Shown piece after piece: positions 1 through 5,557 of a stretch of 5,557 nt of DNA. The DNA comes from Pseudomonadota bacterium (GTDB lineage: Bacteria; Chloroflexota; Ktedonobacteria; Ktedonobacterales; JACDGC01), in contig JAJPKG010000282.1 of NCBI GenBank assembly GCA_021323815.1, positions 1 to 5,557 of the forward strand, given 5' to 3'. A program made the translations under genes and the position numbers. The stretch's first letter is position 1. Every line of letters starts with the position of its first letter. The notes under the pieces are model-generated. The model was given only the letters and a program-made list of their open reading frames with translations. It ran no database searches and was not told where the DNA came from.

Positions 1-376
1 GGGGAGTGTGCCCATTGGCGGAAGGCGCTTCGTCGGGCAAGGGGCGATCGGAGAAGAGCGAGGCGAGGATGGGCAGAATCGAATCAAAGAGGTGGTGCGC
101 GCCTTCCTCGAAGCCGCGTCGCCGGGCATAGAGTGCGGCAACGAAATCGATGACGCGGCCACTGGCGCGGTCGGTGGCCCCCAGCGCGCCTTTCACGGTG
201 GGCGCATATTCCTGCACAACGGGGATGACGTGGTCATGCAGCCATTTGAAGGCGAAGGCCAGCAACAGCATGAGCACTGCCATCAGCAGGATGATGACGA
301 ATGCCTCGATGATCAGCAGCACGCTGGCCGCGCTGGCCAGACCGTCGATGGGCGAGGGCGCTTCAGCCAGCAGCAT
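1..376 (-). CDS. Small single-helix membrane protein, hypothetical (3' end beyond window)
   Basis: Not recognised at family level. Reading leftward from ATG at 376, the frame stays open for 125 codons to the window edge, so the C-terminus is missing. Residues 17-44 form one long hydrophobic helix rich in Leu, Ile and Met. A mostly soluble, helix-prone part follows (about 45-110), with an RRR cluster near 85-87, then a Pro/Ala-rich stretch. The start is well supported: a GGAGG lies 6 nt upstream of the ATG. The ATG sits inside the last codons of the preceding gene (14-bp overlap, different frame), which implies co-transcription and translational coupling. A single N-terminal anchor plus a helical tail, paired with a small membrane partner, loosely recalls DUF948/YtxH-type envelope proteins, but that is only an analogy. 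The gene is quite certain; the function is unknown. Confidence 0.8.
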   Translation of the reverse strand, partial: MLLAEAPSPIDGLASAASVLLIIEAFVIILLMAVLMLLLAFAFKWLHDHVIPVVQEYAPTVKGALGATDRASGRVIDFVAALYARRRGFEEGAHHLFDSILPILASLFSDRPLPDEAPSANGHTP

Positions 377-845
377 GGTCGGCCTCCATCTCGGCCTCGT
401 GTTCGGCGCGGGCGGCTTCTTCGGCGGCGCGGCGTCGGCGTTCTTCTTGCCGCTTGCGGGCGGTGCCCGGCCCCAGGATGATGGATGCCGCCTGAGAGAA
501 GCCCACCAGGAAGCCGGCGGTCTTCACAGCAGGTTTGATGGTGAAATCAGTCGCCACCTTCGCCGTCTGCCGCACCGAATGGGTGGTTTCCTTCAACTCG
601 TTCAGCACCGGCACCATCTCTTTGCTGATGGTCCGCGCCGTGCGCACCAGTTCCAGCACGGCATAGGCCAGCGCCAGCAACGGCACGAACGTCACCACCG
701 CCAGCGCCACCAGCGCGATATCGCGTACAATGGGCCAATACCCATTCATGCTGACCCAGATGCAAAACCAGATTACTAGCCCCAGCACAATCACGCCGCC
801 GATTGCCAGCGTGATCTGCCCACCCCGCGAACGCAAAAATCTCAT
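363..845 (-). CDS. Two-helix membrane protein with charged C-terminal tail, hypothetical (DUF948-like pattern)
   Basis: A 160-residue membrane protein of unknown function. Seen in the sequence: a basic N-terminus (MRFLRSRGG), transmembrane helices at about 11-31 and 42-66, then an amphipathic segment 71-100 with regularly spaced Thr, Val and Lys/Glu. A further hydrophobic stretch lies at about 108-124, and a strongly charged Arg/Glu/Ala helix at 129-158 is likely a coiled coil. A membrane helix followed by an amphipathic heptad-like segment resembles DUF948 (UPF0478) proteins; I infer a distant or convergent likeness only. Start: ATG 845 has a G-rich tract about 8 nt upstream. An in-frame GTG at 860 would add five residues, but it directly follows a TGA and lacks a clear Shine-Dalgarno. 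The stop at 363-365 overlaps the next gene's start, so the two are probably an operon. Confidence 0.82.
   Translation of the reverse strand: MRFLRSRGGQITLAIGGVIVLGLVIWFCIWVSMNGYWPIVRDIALVALAVVTFVPLLALAYAVLELVRTARTISKEMVPVLNELKETTHSVRQTAKVATDFTIKPAVKTAGFLVGFSQAASIILGPGTARKRQEERRRRAAEEAARAEHEAEMEADHAAG
383..387 (-). promoter_or_regulatory. Ribosome binding site GGAGG for the 1-376 gene
   Basis: A perfect GGAGG core on the minus strand, 6 nt before ATG 376. It lies within the 3' end of the upstream coding region (363-845). This fixes the start of the downstream gene and points to coupled translation of the pair. Confidence 0.75.
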
Positions 846-934
846 CGTCCATACCCCCACTCACGCCCGGAGCTAGCCCGCTTTCTTGTGATGATGCCGC
901 ATTGTTGGTGCCAATGTGCTCAACTGCTGATCTC

Positions 935-940
935 AGTATA
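935..940 (-). promoter_or_regulatory. Weak -10-like box upstream of the small membrane-protein pair
   Basis: TATACT on the minus strand (5 of 6 matches to TATAAT), about 90 nt upstream of ATG 845 and downstream of the hairpin at 994-1028. No convincing -35 lies at 16-18 nt; a TTGCAG is present but only 13 nt away. It is listed because the pair needs a promoter here if the hairpin terminates transcription from the PsiE gene. The rest of the 846-1070 gap shows nothing else I can support. Confidence 0.2.
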
Positions 941-993
941 CAACGCGCGCCTTCTGCAATGGGACTTTTCGCGCCAGGGTGCGCCACAAGAAA

Positions 994-1028
994 CCGGCAG
1001 GCGATGACAATCATGCATCGCCTGCCGG
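994..1028 (-). terminator. Probable intrinsic terminator of the PsiE-family gene
   Basis: A perfect 13-bp inverted repeat (994-1006 with 1016-1028) and a 9-nt loop. The stem is GC-rich at its base (CCGG) and in the middle. On the minus strand it is followed immediately by TTTCTTG, a short T-rich run. On the plus strand no T run follows. It lies 42 bp past the stop of the minus-strand gene 1071-1742, so the orientation fits termination of that gene. The T tract is short and interrupted, so efficiency is uncertain. Confidence 0.6.
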
Positions 1029-1070
1029 ACCGCTCAATGTTAAGGTATAGCTCGCGCGGGAAAGGGTGGC

Positions 1071-1742
1071 TCAGGATTGATCGTGCCTGAGTGTGTCAGA
1101 CTGGCGCTCGATCCCCTGCTGGGGCGATGCGGCGACGACGGCTGCCGCAGGCGCGCGTTCCGCATTCCCATCAGCAGAGGCATTCTTGGCATCTGAGGCA
1201 TTCAGGGCGTTCGCGTCATCAGCATTGGATGCTTCGGCGCGATCTCCCATAATTCTGAGCGTTGCGCCCAACGCGATGATGATCGCGCCATTCACCGCCA
1301 ATTCAATCATGCTGTGAGCGAATTCGTCTACGCCGATGTTGGTTCCCGCAATCGAAAGGCGCGCGCCGATGGAAAGCACGCCCCGCGTGCCGGAAATGAT
1401 GCCGATGAAGATGAAGGGTTTGACGGACGTGTCACCGTGTTCCAGATAGGATCGAACGGTGCCGAGCACCTCCATGATGATGAGAACGAGCAGCAGATCG
1501 CTGATGAAATTCAGGACGGTGTTGCCGAAATTGAAGGAGACTGACGGCAGGCCGACATTGTTCGCCAGATTCAGCACGCTGAAAGCAAGGGCCATGATCG
1601 CTGCAATGACGAACGACGCGCCCACAATGACATAAACCGCGAGATCCAGCGCATCAAGCACGCGCAAGCTTTGACGGCGGATGGGATTGGGAATCAGCTT
1701 GTAGTGCTGCTCGGTACGGTGCCGCCGCCCCATTCGGTGCAT
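1071..1742 (-). CDS. PsiE-family (phosphate-starvation-inducible E-like) integral membrane protein
   Basis: A 223-residue membrane protein. After a basic N-terminus (about 1-28, many Arg/His), four hydrophobic helices lie at roughly 33-57, 76-97, 108-128 and 142-165. The core at about 74-128 (LLLVLIIMEVLGTVRSYL, then a short polar loop, then a helix with GTRGVLSIG) has the PsiE/PF06146 layout: a helix with Glu, a Tyr-Leu turn, then a helix with a conserved Arg. This family has no established biochemical function; E. coli PsiE is induced by phosphate starvation. Residues 168-205 form a low-complexity Ala/Asn/Asp/Ser tail, probably disordered. Start: ATG 1742 has AAGGA 7 nt upstream, making it better than the in-frame GTG at 1781. 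The product at 4925-5557 is a clear paralogue over the same core. Family call by eye, moderately confident. Confidence 0.82.
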   Translation of the reverse strand: MHRMGRRHRTEQHYKLIPNPIRRQSLRVLDALDLAVYVIVGASFVIAAIMALAFSVLNLANNVGLPSVSFNFGNTVLNFISDLLLVLIIMEVLGTVRSYLEHGDTSVKPFIFIGIISGTRGVLSIGARLSIAGTNIGVDEFAHSMIELAVNGAIIIALGATLRIMGDRAEASNADDANALNASDAKNASADGNAERAPAAAVVAASPQQGIERQSDTLRHDQS

Positions 1743-1749
1743 GGTTGGT

Positions 1750-1754
1750 TCCTT
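1750..1754 (-). promoter_or_regulatory. Ribosome binding site AAGGA for the PsiE-family gene
   Basis: AAGGA on the minus strand, 7 nt before ATG 1742, in a purine-rich stretch. It supports ATG 1742 over GTG 1781, which has no comparable site. Confidence 0.6.
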
Positions 1755-1809
1755 CTTTCTTTGTGGTTGGGTTGACCTCACGCATCATAACACATTTCTT
1801 CCCGAAAGA

Positions 1810-1837
1810 ATGATAAGAGTCCGCGCGAAATCGTCAG
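1810..1837 (-). promoter_or_regulatory. Candidate sigma70-type promoter of the PsiE-family gene
   Basis: Minus strand: -35-like CTGACG (1837-1832), a 16-nt spacer, then -10-like TATCAT (1815-1810; 5 of 6 to consensus). The expected start of transcription is near 1803, giving a leader of about 60 nt before ATG 1742. A second -10-like TATGAT at 1789-1784 lacks a good -35. No operator-like palindrome was seen nearby, and no match to a Pho box was established. Confidence 0.38.
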
Positions 1838-1894
1838 CCGTCAAGAAGCAAGCGGGAATAGGCGGTTGGTCATGGTCTCTTGCGCGATCTTGTG

Positions 1895-1923
1895 TTGGCA
1901 TGATAGGCTGGCAATGTTTTTAT
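1895..1923 (+). promoter_or_regulatory. Candidate promoter of the NYN-domain gene
   Basis: Plus strand: TTGGCA (1895-1900, 5 of 6 to TTGACA), a 17-nt spacer, then TTTTAT (1918-1923, 4 of 6 to TATAAT). Transcription would begin near 1930, leaving a leader of about 25 nt that contains the ribosome binding site. The -10 is weak, so this is tentative. Confidence 0.33.
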
Positions 1924-1941
1924 CGTCCACAAGATACGGGT

Positions 1942-1946
1942 AAGGA
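1942..1946 (+). promoter_or_regulatory. Ribosome binding site AAGGA for the NYN-domain gene
   Basis: AAGGA with 8 nt to ATG 1955. The spacing is normal, and the site supports the chosen start, which keeps both N-terminal transmembrane helices in the protein. Confidence 0.6.
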
Positions 1947-1954
1947 TCGGTTGC

Positions 1955-3277
1955 ATGATCGTAAGTGCCGCAGCGGTGCGGGGAGTGCGCCTGCGTCGCG
2001 CGCTGAGCCAGGGCGCGCTCATTGGACTGGCGCTGGGAATCGTCGTTGAAGTCCTCATCTTTTTGTTTCCTGATATGGTCCGGCGTGGGGTGTCGCCGGA
2101 CCCTTCCGTGCTGATGGGCGCGCTGCCTGTCGCGGGCGTGGCGGCGGTGGCGGCGGCCTTGACGGGTGGCGTCATCGTTTGGGCGACACAGCGAGCGAAA
2201 CTGCTGCCTGCCGGAACCGGCAGCACGCTGGTGGTGCCGAATCTGGTGGAAGTCGCCATCAGTGGCGGCACGGTGCCGGAACCGGAGCGCAACTGGGGCA
2301 TCTTTGTCGATCTTTCTAACATCGCGCTCGGCGAAAACAACGCCGTCGATCTCACCAGCGGCGAGCTGGAACGCGCGCTGGATTACCTGGAACGTACCCA
2401 CGAACGCATTCTGGTGCGGCAGGCGTATGGCGATTTCAGCGGAGCTATGCTGGGCGCGAGCGAGCTGGGCGTGGAACTGCGGCGGCGCGGTTTCACGCTG
2501 GCGCACATGCCCCGCCTGGCGCGTGGCAACGAGAAGAATCATACCGACATTCAGATGTCAGTGGACGCGGCGCTCATTGCCCGCTCGCGGCCCGATGTCG
2601 GCGGCTACATCATCCTCAGCGGCGACAGCGACTTCACGCCGCTGCTGGTGCAGTTGCGCACGTTAGGTCGGCAGATTCACATCGTGGCGCGGGAGCGCAC
2701 GGCCAGCAACGCCCTCATCGCCCAGGCAAATGCCTACATCCCGCTGGAAACGATCATCGGGCGGGCGACGCTCACCCCCACGTCATTGCGCGAGGCCGAA
2801 ACGCGCTTGCGCGATGCCCTGAGCGCGCTCGCCGCCAAGCAGATCCCCACCCCCGCCGCTGGTTTGCCCCATCTGTTGCGCGCATTGGAAATTGACATCA
2901 CTGCGCTCGGTTGTCTGGATGTGGCTGCGTTTCAGCGCGTGCTGACAGGGCTGGGCATCATCGACGAACAGGCCACGTCGCAGGGGGTGATGCTCGCGCC
3001 CGGCAGCGTCATTCCCGGCCAGGACGCGCTGGATCGCCTGTTGCAGGCGATAGGCCGCAGCGTCGCGGAATGTGATCGCCGCAAGCAAAAGCCCACGCTC
3101 ACCCAGGTGCTTGAACCGATCTGGAAAGCCGATCCGGCGCTGGATGTCACCAAGACGACGCAACTTGCGCGCATCCAGATCTTGCACATCGCCGAGCGGC
3201 TGAATATCGTGCAGACCGAGCGCGAGCACAACACCCACGAACTGCGCCTCTTGCCGGGCAAACCGCTGGTGCCATAA
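1955..3277 (+). CDS. Membrane-anchored NYN (PIN-like) domain protein, putative ribonuclease
   Basis: A 440-residue protein. A basic N-terminus (VRLRR) precedes transmembrane helices at about 19-39 and 53-77; by the positive-inside rule both ends face the cytoplasm. Residues 113-265 match the NYN/LabA-like (DUF88) fold: GIFVDLSNI with Asp119 and Asn122, TDIQMSVDA with Asp198 and Asp204, and ILSGDSDFTPLL with Asp224 and Asp226, followed by a strand (IHIVA). These acidic residues are where the family binds the metal ion for RNA cleavage, so the active site looks intact. Residues 276-435 are helical with two short segments resembling winged-helix or helix-turn-helix units (about 303-340 and 380-425). 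I cannot confirm an OST-HTH/LOTUS domain, the usual partner of NYN. The gene is the only plus-strand gene here, divergent from a PsiE-like gene and convergent (6-bp gap) with the oxidoreductase. Substrate unknown. Confidence 0.88.
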   Translation: MIVSAAAVRGVRLRRALSQGALIGLALGIVVEVLIFLFPDMVRRGVSPDPSVLMGALPVAGVAAVAAALTGGVIVWATQRAKLLPAGTGSTLVVPNLVEVAISGGTVPEPERNWGIFVDLSNIALGENNAVDLTSGELERALDYLERTHERILVRQAYGDFSGAMLGASELGVELRRRGFTLAHMPRLARGNEKNHTDIQMSVDAALIARSRPDVGGYIILSGDSDFTPLLVQLRTLGRQIHIVARERTASNALIAQANAYIPLETIIGRATLTPTSLREAETRLRDALSALAAKQIPTPAAGLPHLLRALEIDITALGCLDVAAFQRVLTGLGIIDEQATSQGVMLAPGSVIPGQDALDRLLQAIGRSVAECDRRKQKPTLTQVLEPIWKADPALDVTKTTQLARIQILHIAERLNIVQTEREHNTHELRLLPGKPLVP

Positions 3278-3283
3278 TCGCGC

Positions 3284-4891
3284 TCAACGGGCTTTCGGCA
3301 TCTCCACAGGGGCCAGGCGCTCATTTGCAGGATGCGGTGCCGGCGGCGCGATCAGCCAGACAAAGGCGCGACGGCGCGGCGGTTTCGGCGGCAACTGCGC
3401 CGGCACAATAGCAGTGGGCAGGGCACGGTCCACTGCATCCATCAGCGCGTTGACGCTTTGCGCCACGCCTTCCACCATCAAATAGCCCGACGGCTTGACG
3501 GCGTCACCTACCAGATACAGGCCACGCAGCCGGGTCTGCGGGATGGTGTCGGCTCCCTGAACGGCGCGGTTCACCGGCCAGGCATCGTGATATTGGCTCA
3601 TGGTCAGCACGCGCCACGTGCCGCGCTCTTGCGGTCCCAGCAGCCGGACGAGATCCGCCAGGGCATGGGCGCGGGCCTGGGCAATGGTTTCGCGCTCTGG
3701 CCGCCACAGTTGATGGGTGATCAGCAGATGCTCTCCCGGCGGTGCCAGGCGCGCGTCGCTGTTGCTGGGCTGCACCACGCCCGCGATGCGTTCCGTATCC
3801 AGGCAATACATGATCCCCTTGTGGTCGATGAGCGAGCGCGTGGTGAGCACGTGGGTTTTCAGCCCGGTGGCAGGCTCCATCCCTGGCCCTCCCGTCGCGG
3901 CATGGGAACCCTGCTCCCCAGCAGAGATAGAGAGGGGCGAACGCGAGACGCGTCCGCCGGGGGCTGAAGCCACGTGGCTCGAAATAGAAGACCCTCCGGG
4001 TTGTTGTGATCCCTGATCGCGTGGATCAACGCTAACATCCGGCTGAACTGTCTCCCCCTCTTTACCGCAGGTGGGGGGTGAGGCCACCAACGCCTCCGTC
4101 GCCTGGGGGCCGATGTTGCTGATGACCAGCGGGGCGCGCAAGATAATCTCTTCGCCCGTCGCGCGGTCGCGGGCACGGATGCCGCACACGGCATCGCCGG
4201 CGGTGAGGATCTGCGGCACGTCGTGGTTGAGCAACAGGGTTGCCCCGGCGGCGAGAATGCGCGCTTCCAACGCGCCGGCCACCGCCGCACAGCCGCCCTC
4301 GACAATCCCCGGCGGGCCATAGCGGAACATATTCTTCATGGTGGCGCACACTTCGGGATACGTCACCTGATCCAGATCGATGCTGAGGGCGAAATGGCTC
4401 ATGCGCTCGAAGAACGCCACCAGGTCGGGATATCCGGCGCTGGTCACGCCCTGGCGCGCCAGCCAGGCGCGAAAGGAAAGCGCGCGTTCATCGGCGTGTG
4501 GCGCGCGCAAAAACATCTGCGCGCCCAGGTGCAGGAAGCGCGCATATTGCTGCGGTCCCAGCACGCGTGCCAGCGCCAGCACCGACCGCGCCCGAATCTG
4601 CCGGCCACGCACGTGAAACGAGCCGAAGACCTCGGCATCATGCACGCGATGGGGCACGCGCAGATCGCGCAGCATCCCCGCCAGCACGCCGTTGGAGCCG
4701 AAGGGGAGCATATGCACCGCGCCGGTGCTGACCTGCGCGCCCTGAAACGTTTTGGCGGTGAAGCGCCCGCCCACGTGCGCCAGCCGTTCCACCACCGCCA
4801 CGCGTTTGCCGCGCCCCAAAAACTGCGCGGCGCTCAGCAGCCCGCCCAGCCCCGCGCCAATGACAACGACATCGAATTGTTCTTCACGCAT
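3284..4891 (-). CDS. FAD-dependent oxidoreductase, phytoene desaturase / carotenoid isomerase-like (COG1233 type)
   Basis: A 535-residue flavoprotein. The N-terminal dinucleotide-binding fold is plain: VVVIGAGLGGL (8-18, GxGxxG), the acidic end of strand 2 at Glu35, then GGR (41-43). The C-terminal FAD motif is at 457-480 (GLYLVGDAVKPSG followed by MVEGVAQSV). Between them lie LVISNIG (255-261) and a stretch ending in VVQPSNSD (372-379), typical of CrtI/CrtISO and retinol-saturase relatives. These enzymes oxidise, isomerise or saturate polyene or other hydrophobic substrates; the substrate here cannot be told. Oddities: residues about 271-340 are an in-frame low-complexity insert (see the repeat at 3872-4081), which makes the protein longer than I would expect for the family. 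Residues 493-535 form a Pro/Arg-rich tail. ATG 4891 has no Shine-Dalgarno but sits right after an extended -10, which suggests a leaderless mRNA. Confidence 0.88.
   Translation of the reverse strand: MREEQFDVVVIGAGLGGLLSAAQFLGRGKRVAVVERLAHVGGRFTAKTFQGAQVSTGAVHMLPFGSNGVLAGMLRDLRVPHRVHDAEVFGSFHVRGRQIRARSVLALARVLGPQQYARFLHLGAQMFLRAPHADERALSFRAWLARQGVTSAGYPDLVAFFERMSHFALSIDLDQVTYPEVCATMKNMFRYGPPGIVEGGCAAVAGALEARILAAGATLLLNHDVPQILTAGDAVCGIRARDRATGEEIILRAPLVISNIGPQATEALVASPPTCGKEGETVQPDVSVDPRDQGSQQPGGSSISSHVASAPGGRVSRSPLSISAGEQGSHAATGGPGMEPATGLKTHVLTTRSLIDHKGIMYCLDTERIAGVVQPSNSDARLAPPGEHLLITHQLWRPERETIAQARAHALADLVRLLGPQERGTWRVLTMSQYHDAWPVNRAVQGADTIPQTRLRGLYLVGDAVKPSGYLMVEGVAQSVNALMDAVDRALPTAIVPAQLPPKPPRRRAFVWLIAPPAPHPANERLAPVEMPKAR
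3872..4081. repeat. Palindrome-rich, intergenic-type repeat captured in frame inside the oxidoreductase gene
   Basis: About 210 nt corresponding to residues 271-340 of the oxidoreductase. The encoded peptide is Gly/Ser/Pro/Gln-rich and unlike the flanking conserved protein. The DNA is full of short dyads. There is a CTGCT/AGCAG hairpin with a 4-nt loop (3911-3924), palindrome GACGCGTC (3947-3954), and a 12-bp perfect palindrome AGCCACGTGGCT (3968-3979). An ACCC/GGGT stem lies at 3991-4001, and a TGATCC/GGATCA stem at 4007-4012/4023-4028. Such density of dyads is typical of REP-like or structured intergenic repeats and unusual in a coding sequence. Exact boundaries are inferred from where protein conservation appears to stop and resume. 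No terminal direct repeats were identified, and no second copy exists in this window. Confidence 0.5.
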
Positions 4892-4898
4892 AACGGGA

Positions 4899-4907
4899 AT
4901 TATACCA
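4899..4907 (-). promoter_or_regulatory. Extended -10 promoter driving a leaderless oxidoreductase transcript
   Basis: Minus strand TGGTATAAT: a perfect TATAAT (4904-4899) with the TGn extension. The -35 region at 17 nt reads TGAGCA (3 of 6), as expected for promoters that rely on an extended -10. Transcription starting 6-8 nt downstream falls at about 4891-4893, on or beside ATG 4891, so no room remains for a Shine-Dalgarno. The element sits in the 33-bp gap after the upstream PsiE-like gene, allowing independent expression of the oxidoreductase. Confidence 0.62.
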
Positions 4908-4924
4908 CGCGCTGAGTGGCTTGC

Positions 4925-5557
4925 TCACTGCCTCTTTGCCTCGTCTTTGGGGGCCGGCTCGCGCAAGGCCGCCAGCGCCAGGCTCAGCGCCAGCCCCACC
5001 AGCGCGAAGGCCCCCATCTCGGCCAGCACGATGATCAGCGTGCTGGTGCCGCTGTCAGGCGTGGGGGGATTCAGCAATAATTGGCTGCCAAGCTGCACAA
5101 TGGCGCGCATGACAATATAAAGCGGGATCAAGATAATGGGGCGGGCGGTGGCGCGATGGAGCCGGATGAAATTGACAATGGCGGAAAAGACCTCAACCAG
5201 CACCAGCACCAGCACCAGATTCGCCAGCAAATTCAACGAAGCATTGATGATCTCGTTGCGCGTATAGGCTGTATGATCGGTGATGCCCGCCGGAATGGGC
5301 GTGGTGGCAATGGCGCGCAGATCGGCAATGAACCAGATCACCAGCACAATGAACGCCGCTGCGATGAACAGCGCCACCACCGCGCCGACCGCGGAATAGG
5401 CCGCGTTGCTCACGCGCTGCATGCTAATGGCCGGTTCCGGGCGCGTGGCCTCTAACTGGCGGTGCTCGCCCTCGATGACCTGCATCTCTTGCACGGTGGC
5501 GACTGCTTGCGGTGGGGCACTCAACGGCGCGGGCAACACTACCGGCTCTTGATCCGA
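4925..5557 (-). CDS. PsiE-like integral membrane protein, second copy (5' end may lie beyond window)
   Basis: The frame is open from the right edge to the stop at 4925-4927. The first start codon inside is GTG 5539 (204 residues from there), without a strong Shine-Dalgarno, so the true start may be outside. Counting from GTG 5539, residues 1-45 are Pro/Ala/Glu-rich and probably disordered. Helices lie at about 47-74, 101-124, 132-152 and 167-192, and the tail is charged. The core at 100-153 aligns by eye with the PsiE-family product of 1071-1742: Asn-x-x-Leu-Asn, an LVLVLVLVEV helix with the same Glu, a polar turn, then a helix with the same Arg (MRAIVQLG against TRGVLSIG). The loop between helices 1 and 2 is longer than in the other copy. 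Membrane protein of unknown function. It lies 33 bp upstream of the oxidoreductase, in the same direction. Confidence 0.82.
   Translation of the reverse strand, partial: SDQEPVVLPAPLSAPPQAVATVQEMQVIEGEHRQLEATRPEPAISMQRVSNAAYSAVGAVVALFIAAAFIVLVIWFIADLRAIATTPIPAGITDHTAYTRNEIINASLNLLANLVLVLVLVEVFSAIVNFIRLHRATARPIILIPLYIVMRAIVQLGSQLLLNPPTPDSGTSTLIIVLAEMGAFALVGLALSLALAALREPAPKDEAKRQ

Noticed and set aside
8..779. Long plus-strand open frames across the left block (157 and 209 codons)
   Set aside because: They lie opposite the two overlapping minus-strand membrane-protein genes. Their products are rich in Gln, His, Arg and Gly with no membrane or domain pattern, typical of antisense frames in GC-rich DNA.
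1841..2542. Minus-strand frame of 233 codons opposite the start of the NYN gene
   Set aside because: The plus-strand frame carries the NYN motifs and a good ribosome binding site. The minus frame would also run through the divergent promoter region and encodes Arg/His/Gln-rich low-complexity protein.
3251..3290. Possible bidirectional terminator between the convergent NYN and oxidoreductase genes
   Set aside because: Only a 4-bp stem (TTGC/GCAA) around a 3-nt loop was found, inside coding sequence and with no T run, so it is not supportable.
3872..4081. Reading the oxidoreductase as two genes or a pseudogene split by the insert
   Set aside because: The frame stays open through the insert with no stop or shift, and the conserved protein resumes in the same frame to a complete C-terminal FAD motif.
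4223..4915. Plus-strand frame of 230 codons opposite the oxidoreductase
   Set aside because: The minus-strand frame has clear FAD-binding motifs at both ends. The plus frame is a His/Arg/Ala-rich shadow with no recognisable motif.
5195..5218. Tandem CACCAG hexamers (three perfect plus one variant), possible phase-variable tract
   Set aside because: They encode the LVLVLVLV stretch of a transmembrane helix. Unit changes of 6 bp would not shift the frame, and the composition is explained by Leu/Val codon preference.
1..5557. tRNA, rRNA, CRISPR array, transposase or phage gene
   Set aside because: No cloverleaf-like, regularly spaced repeat or integrase/transposase signature was seen on either strand.

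Overview
The window is high-GC bacterial DNA, roughly 60% GC by eye. It carries six protein genes and no RNA gene, transposase or CRISPR array. The combination of PsiE-like membrane proteins, a membrane-anchored NYN-domain protein, a COG1233-type flavin oxidoreductase and a structured intergenic-type repeat suggests Chloroflexota. That placement is an inference from gene content and style, not a demonstrated assignment.

Left block (1-1781, all on the minus strand). Reading right to left, a PsiE-family four-helix membrane protein (1071-1742) ends in a hairpin with the form of an intrinsic terminator (994-1028). About 150 bp further on begins a pair of small membrane proteins: 363-845, then 1-376, which runs off the left edge. 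Their reading frames overlap by 14 bp, and a GGAGG Shine-Dalgarno lies inside the end of the first, so they look translationally coupled. The 225-base gap between the pair and the PsiE gene (846-1070) holds the terminator and a weak -10-like box and nothing else I can support.

Centre (1743-3277). A divergent intergenic region with a candidate promoter on each strand separates the PsiE gene from the window's only plus-strand gene (1955-3277). That gene encodes two transmembrane helices followed by a NYN (PIN-like) putative ribonuclease domain and an unassigned helical C-terminal region.

Right block (3284-5557, minus strand). A FAD-dependent oxidoreductase of the phytoene desaturase / carotenoid isomerase type (3284-4891) is convergent with the NYN gene, with a 6-bp gap. 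Its ORF carries an in-frame insert of about 70 codons (3872-4081), rich in palindromes, that looks like an intergenic repeat captured by the gene. It is preceded by a perfect extended -10 promoter placed so that its transcript should be leaderless. Upstream lies a second PsiE-like gene (4925-5557) that stays open to the right edge.

Five of the six products are predicted membrane proteins. No pathway ties them together in an obvious way. The pieces most worth following are the captured repeat, the membrane-tethered NYN protein and the diverged PsiE pair.
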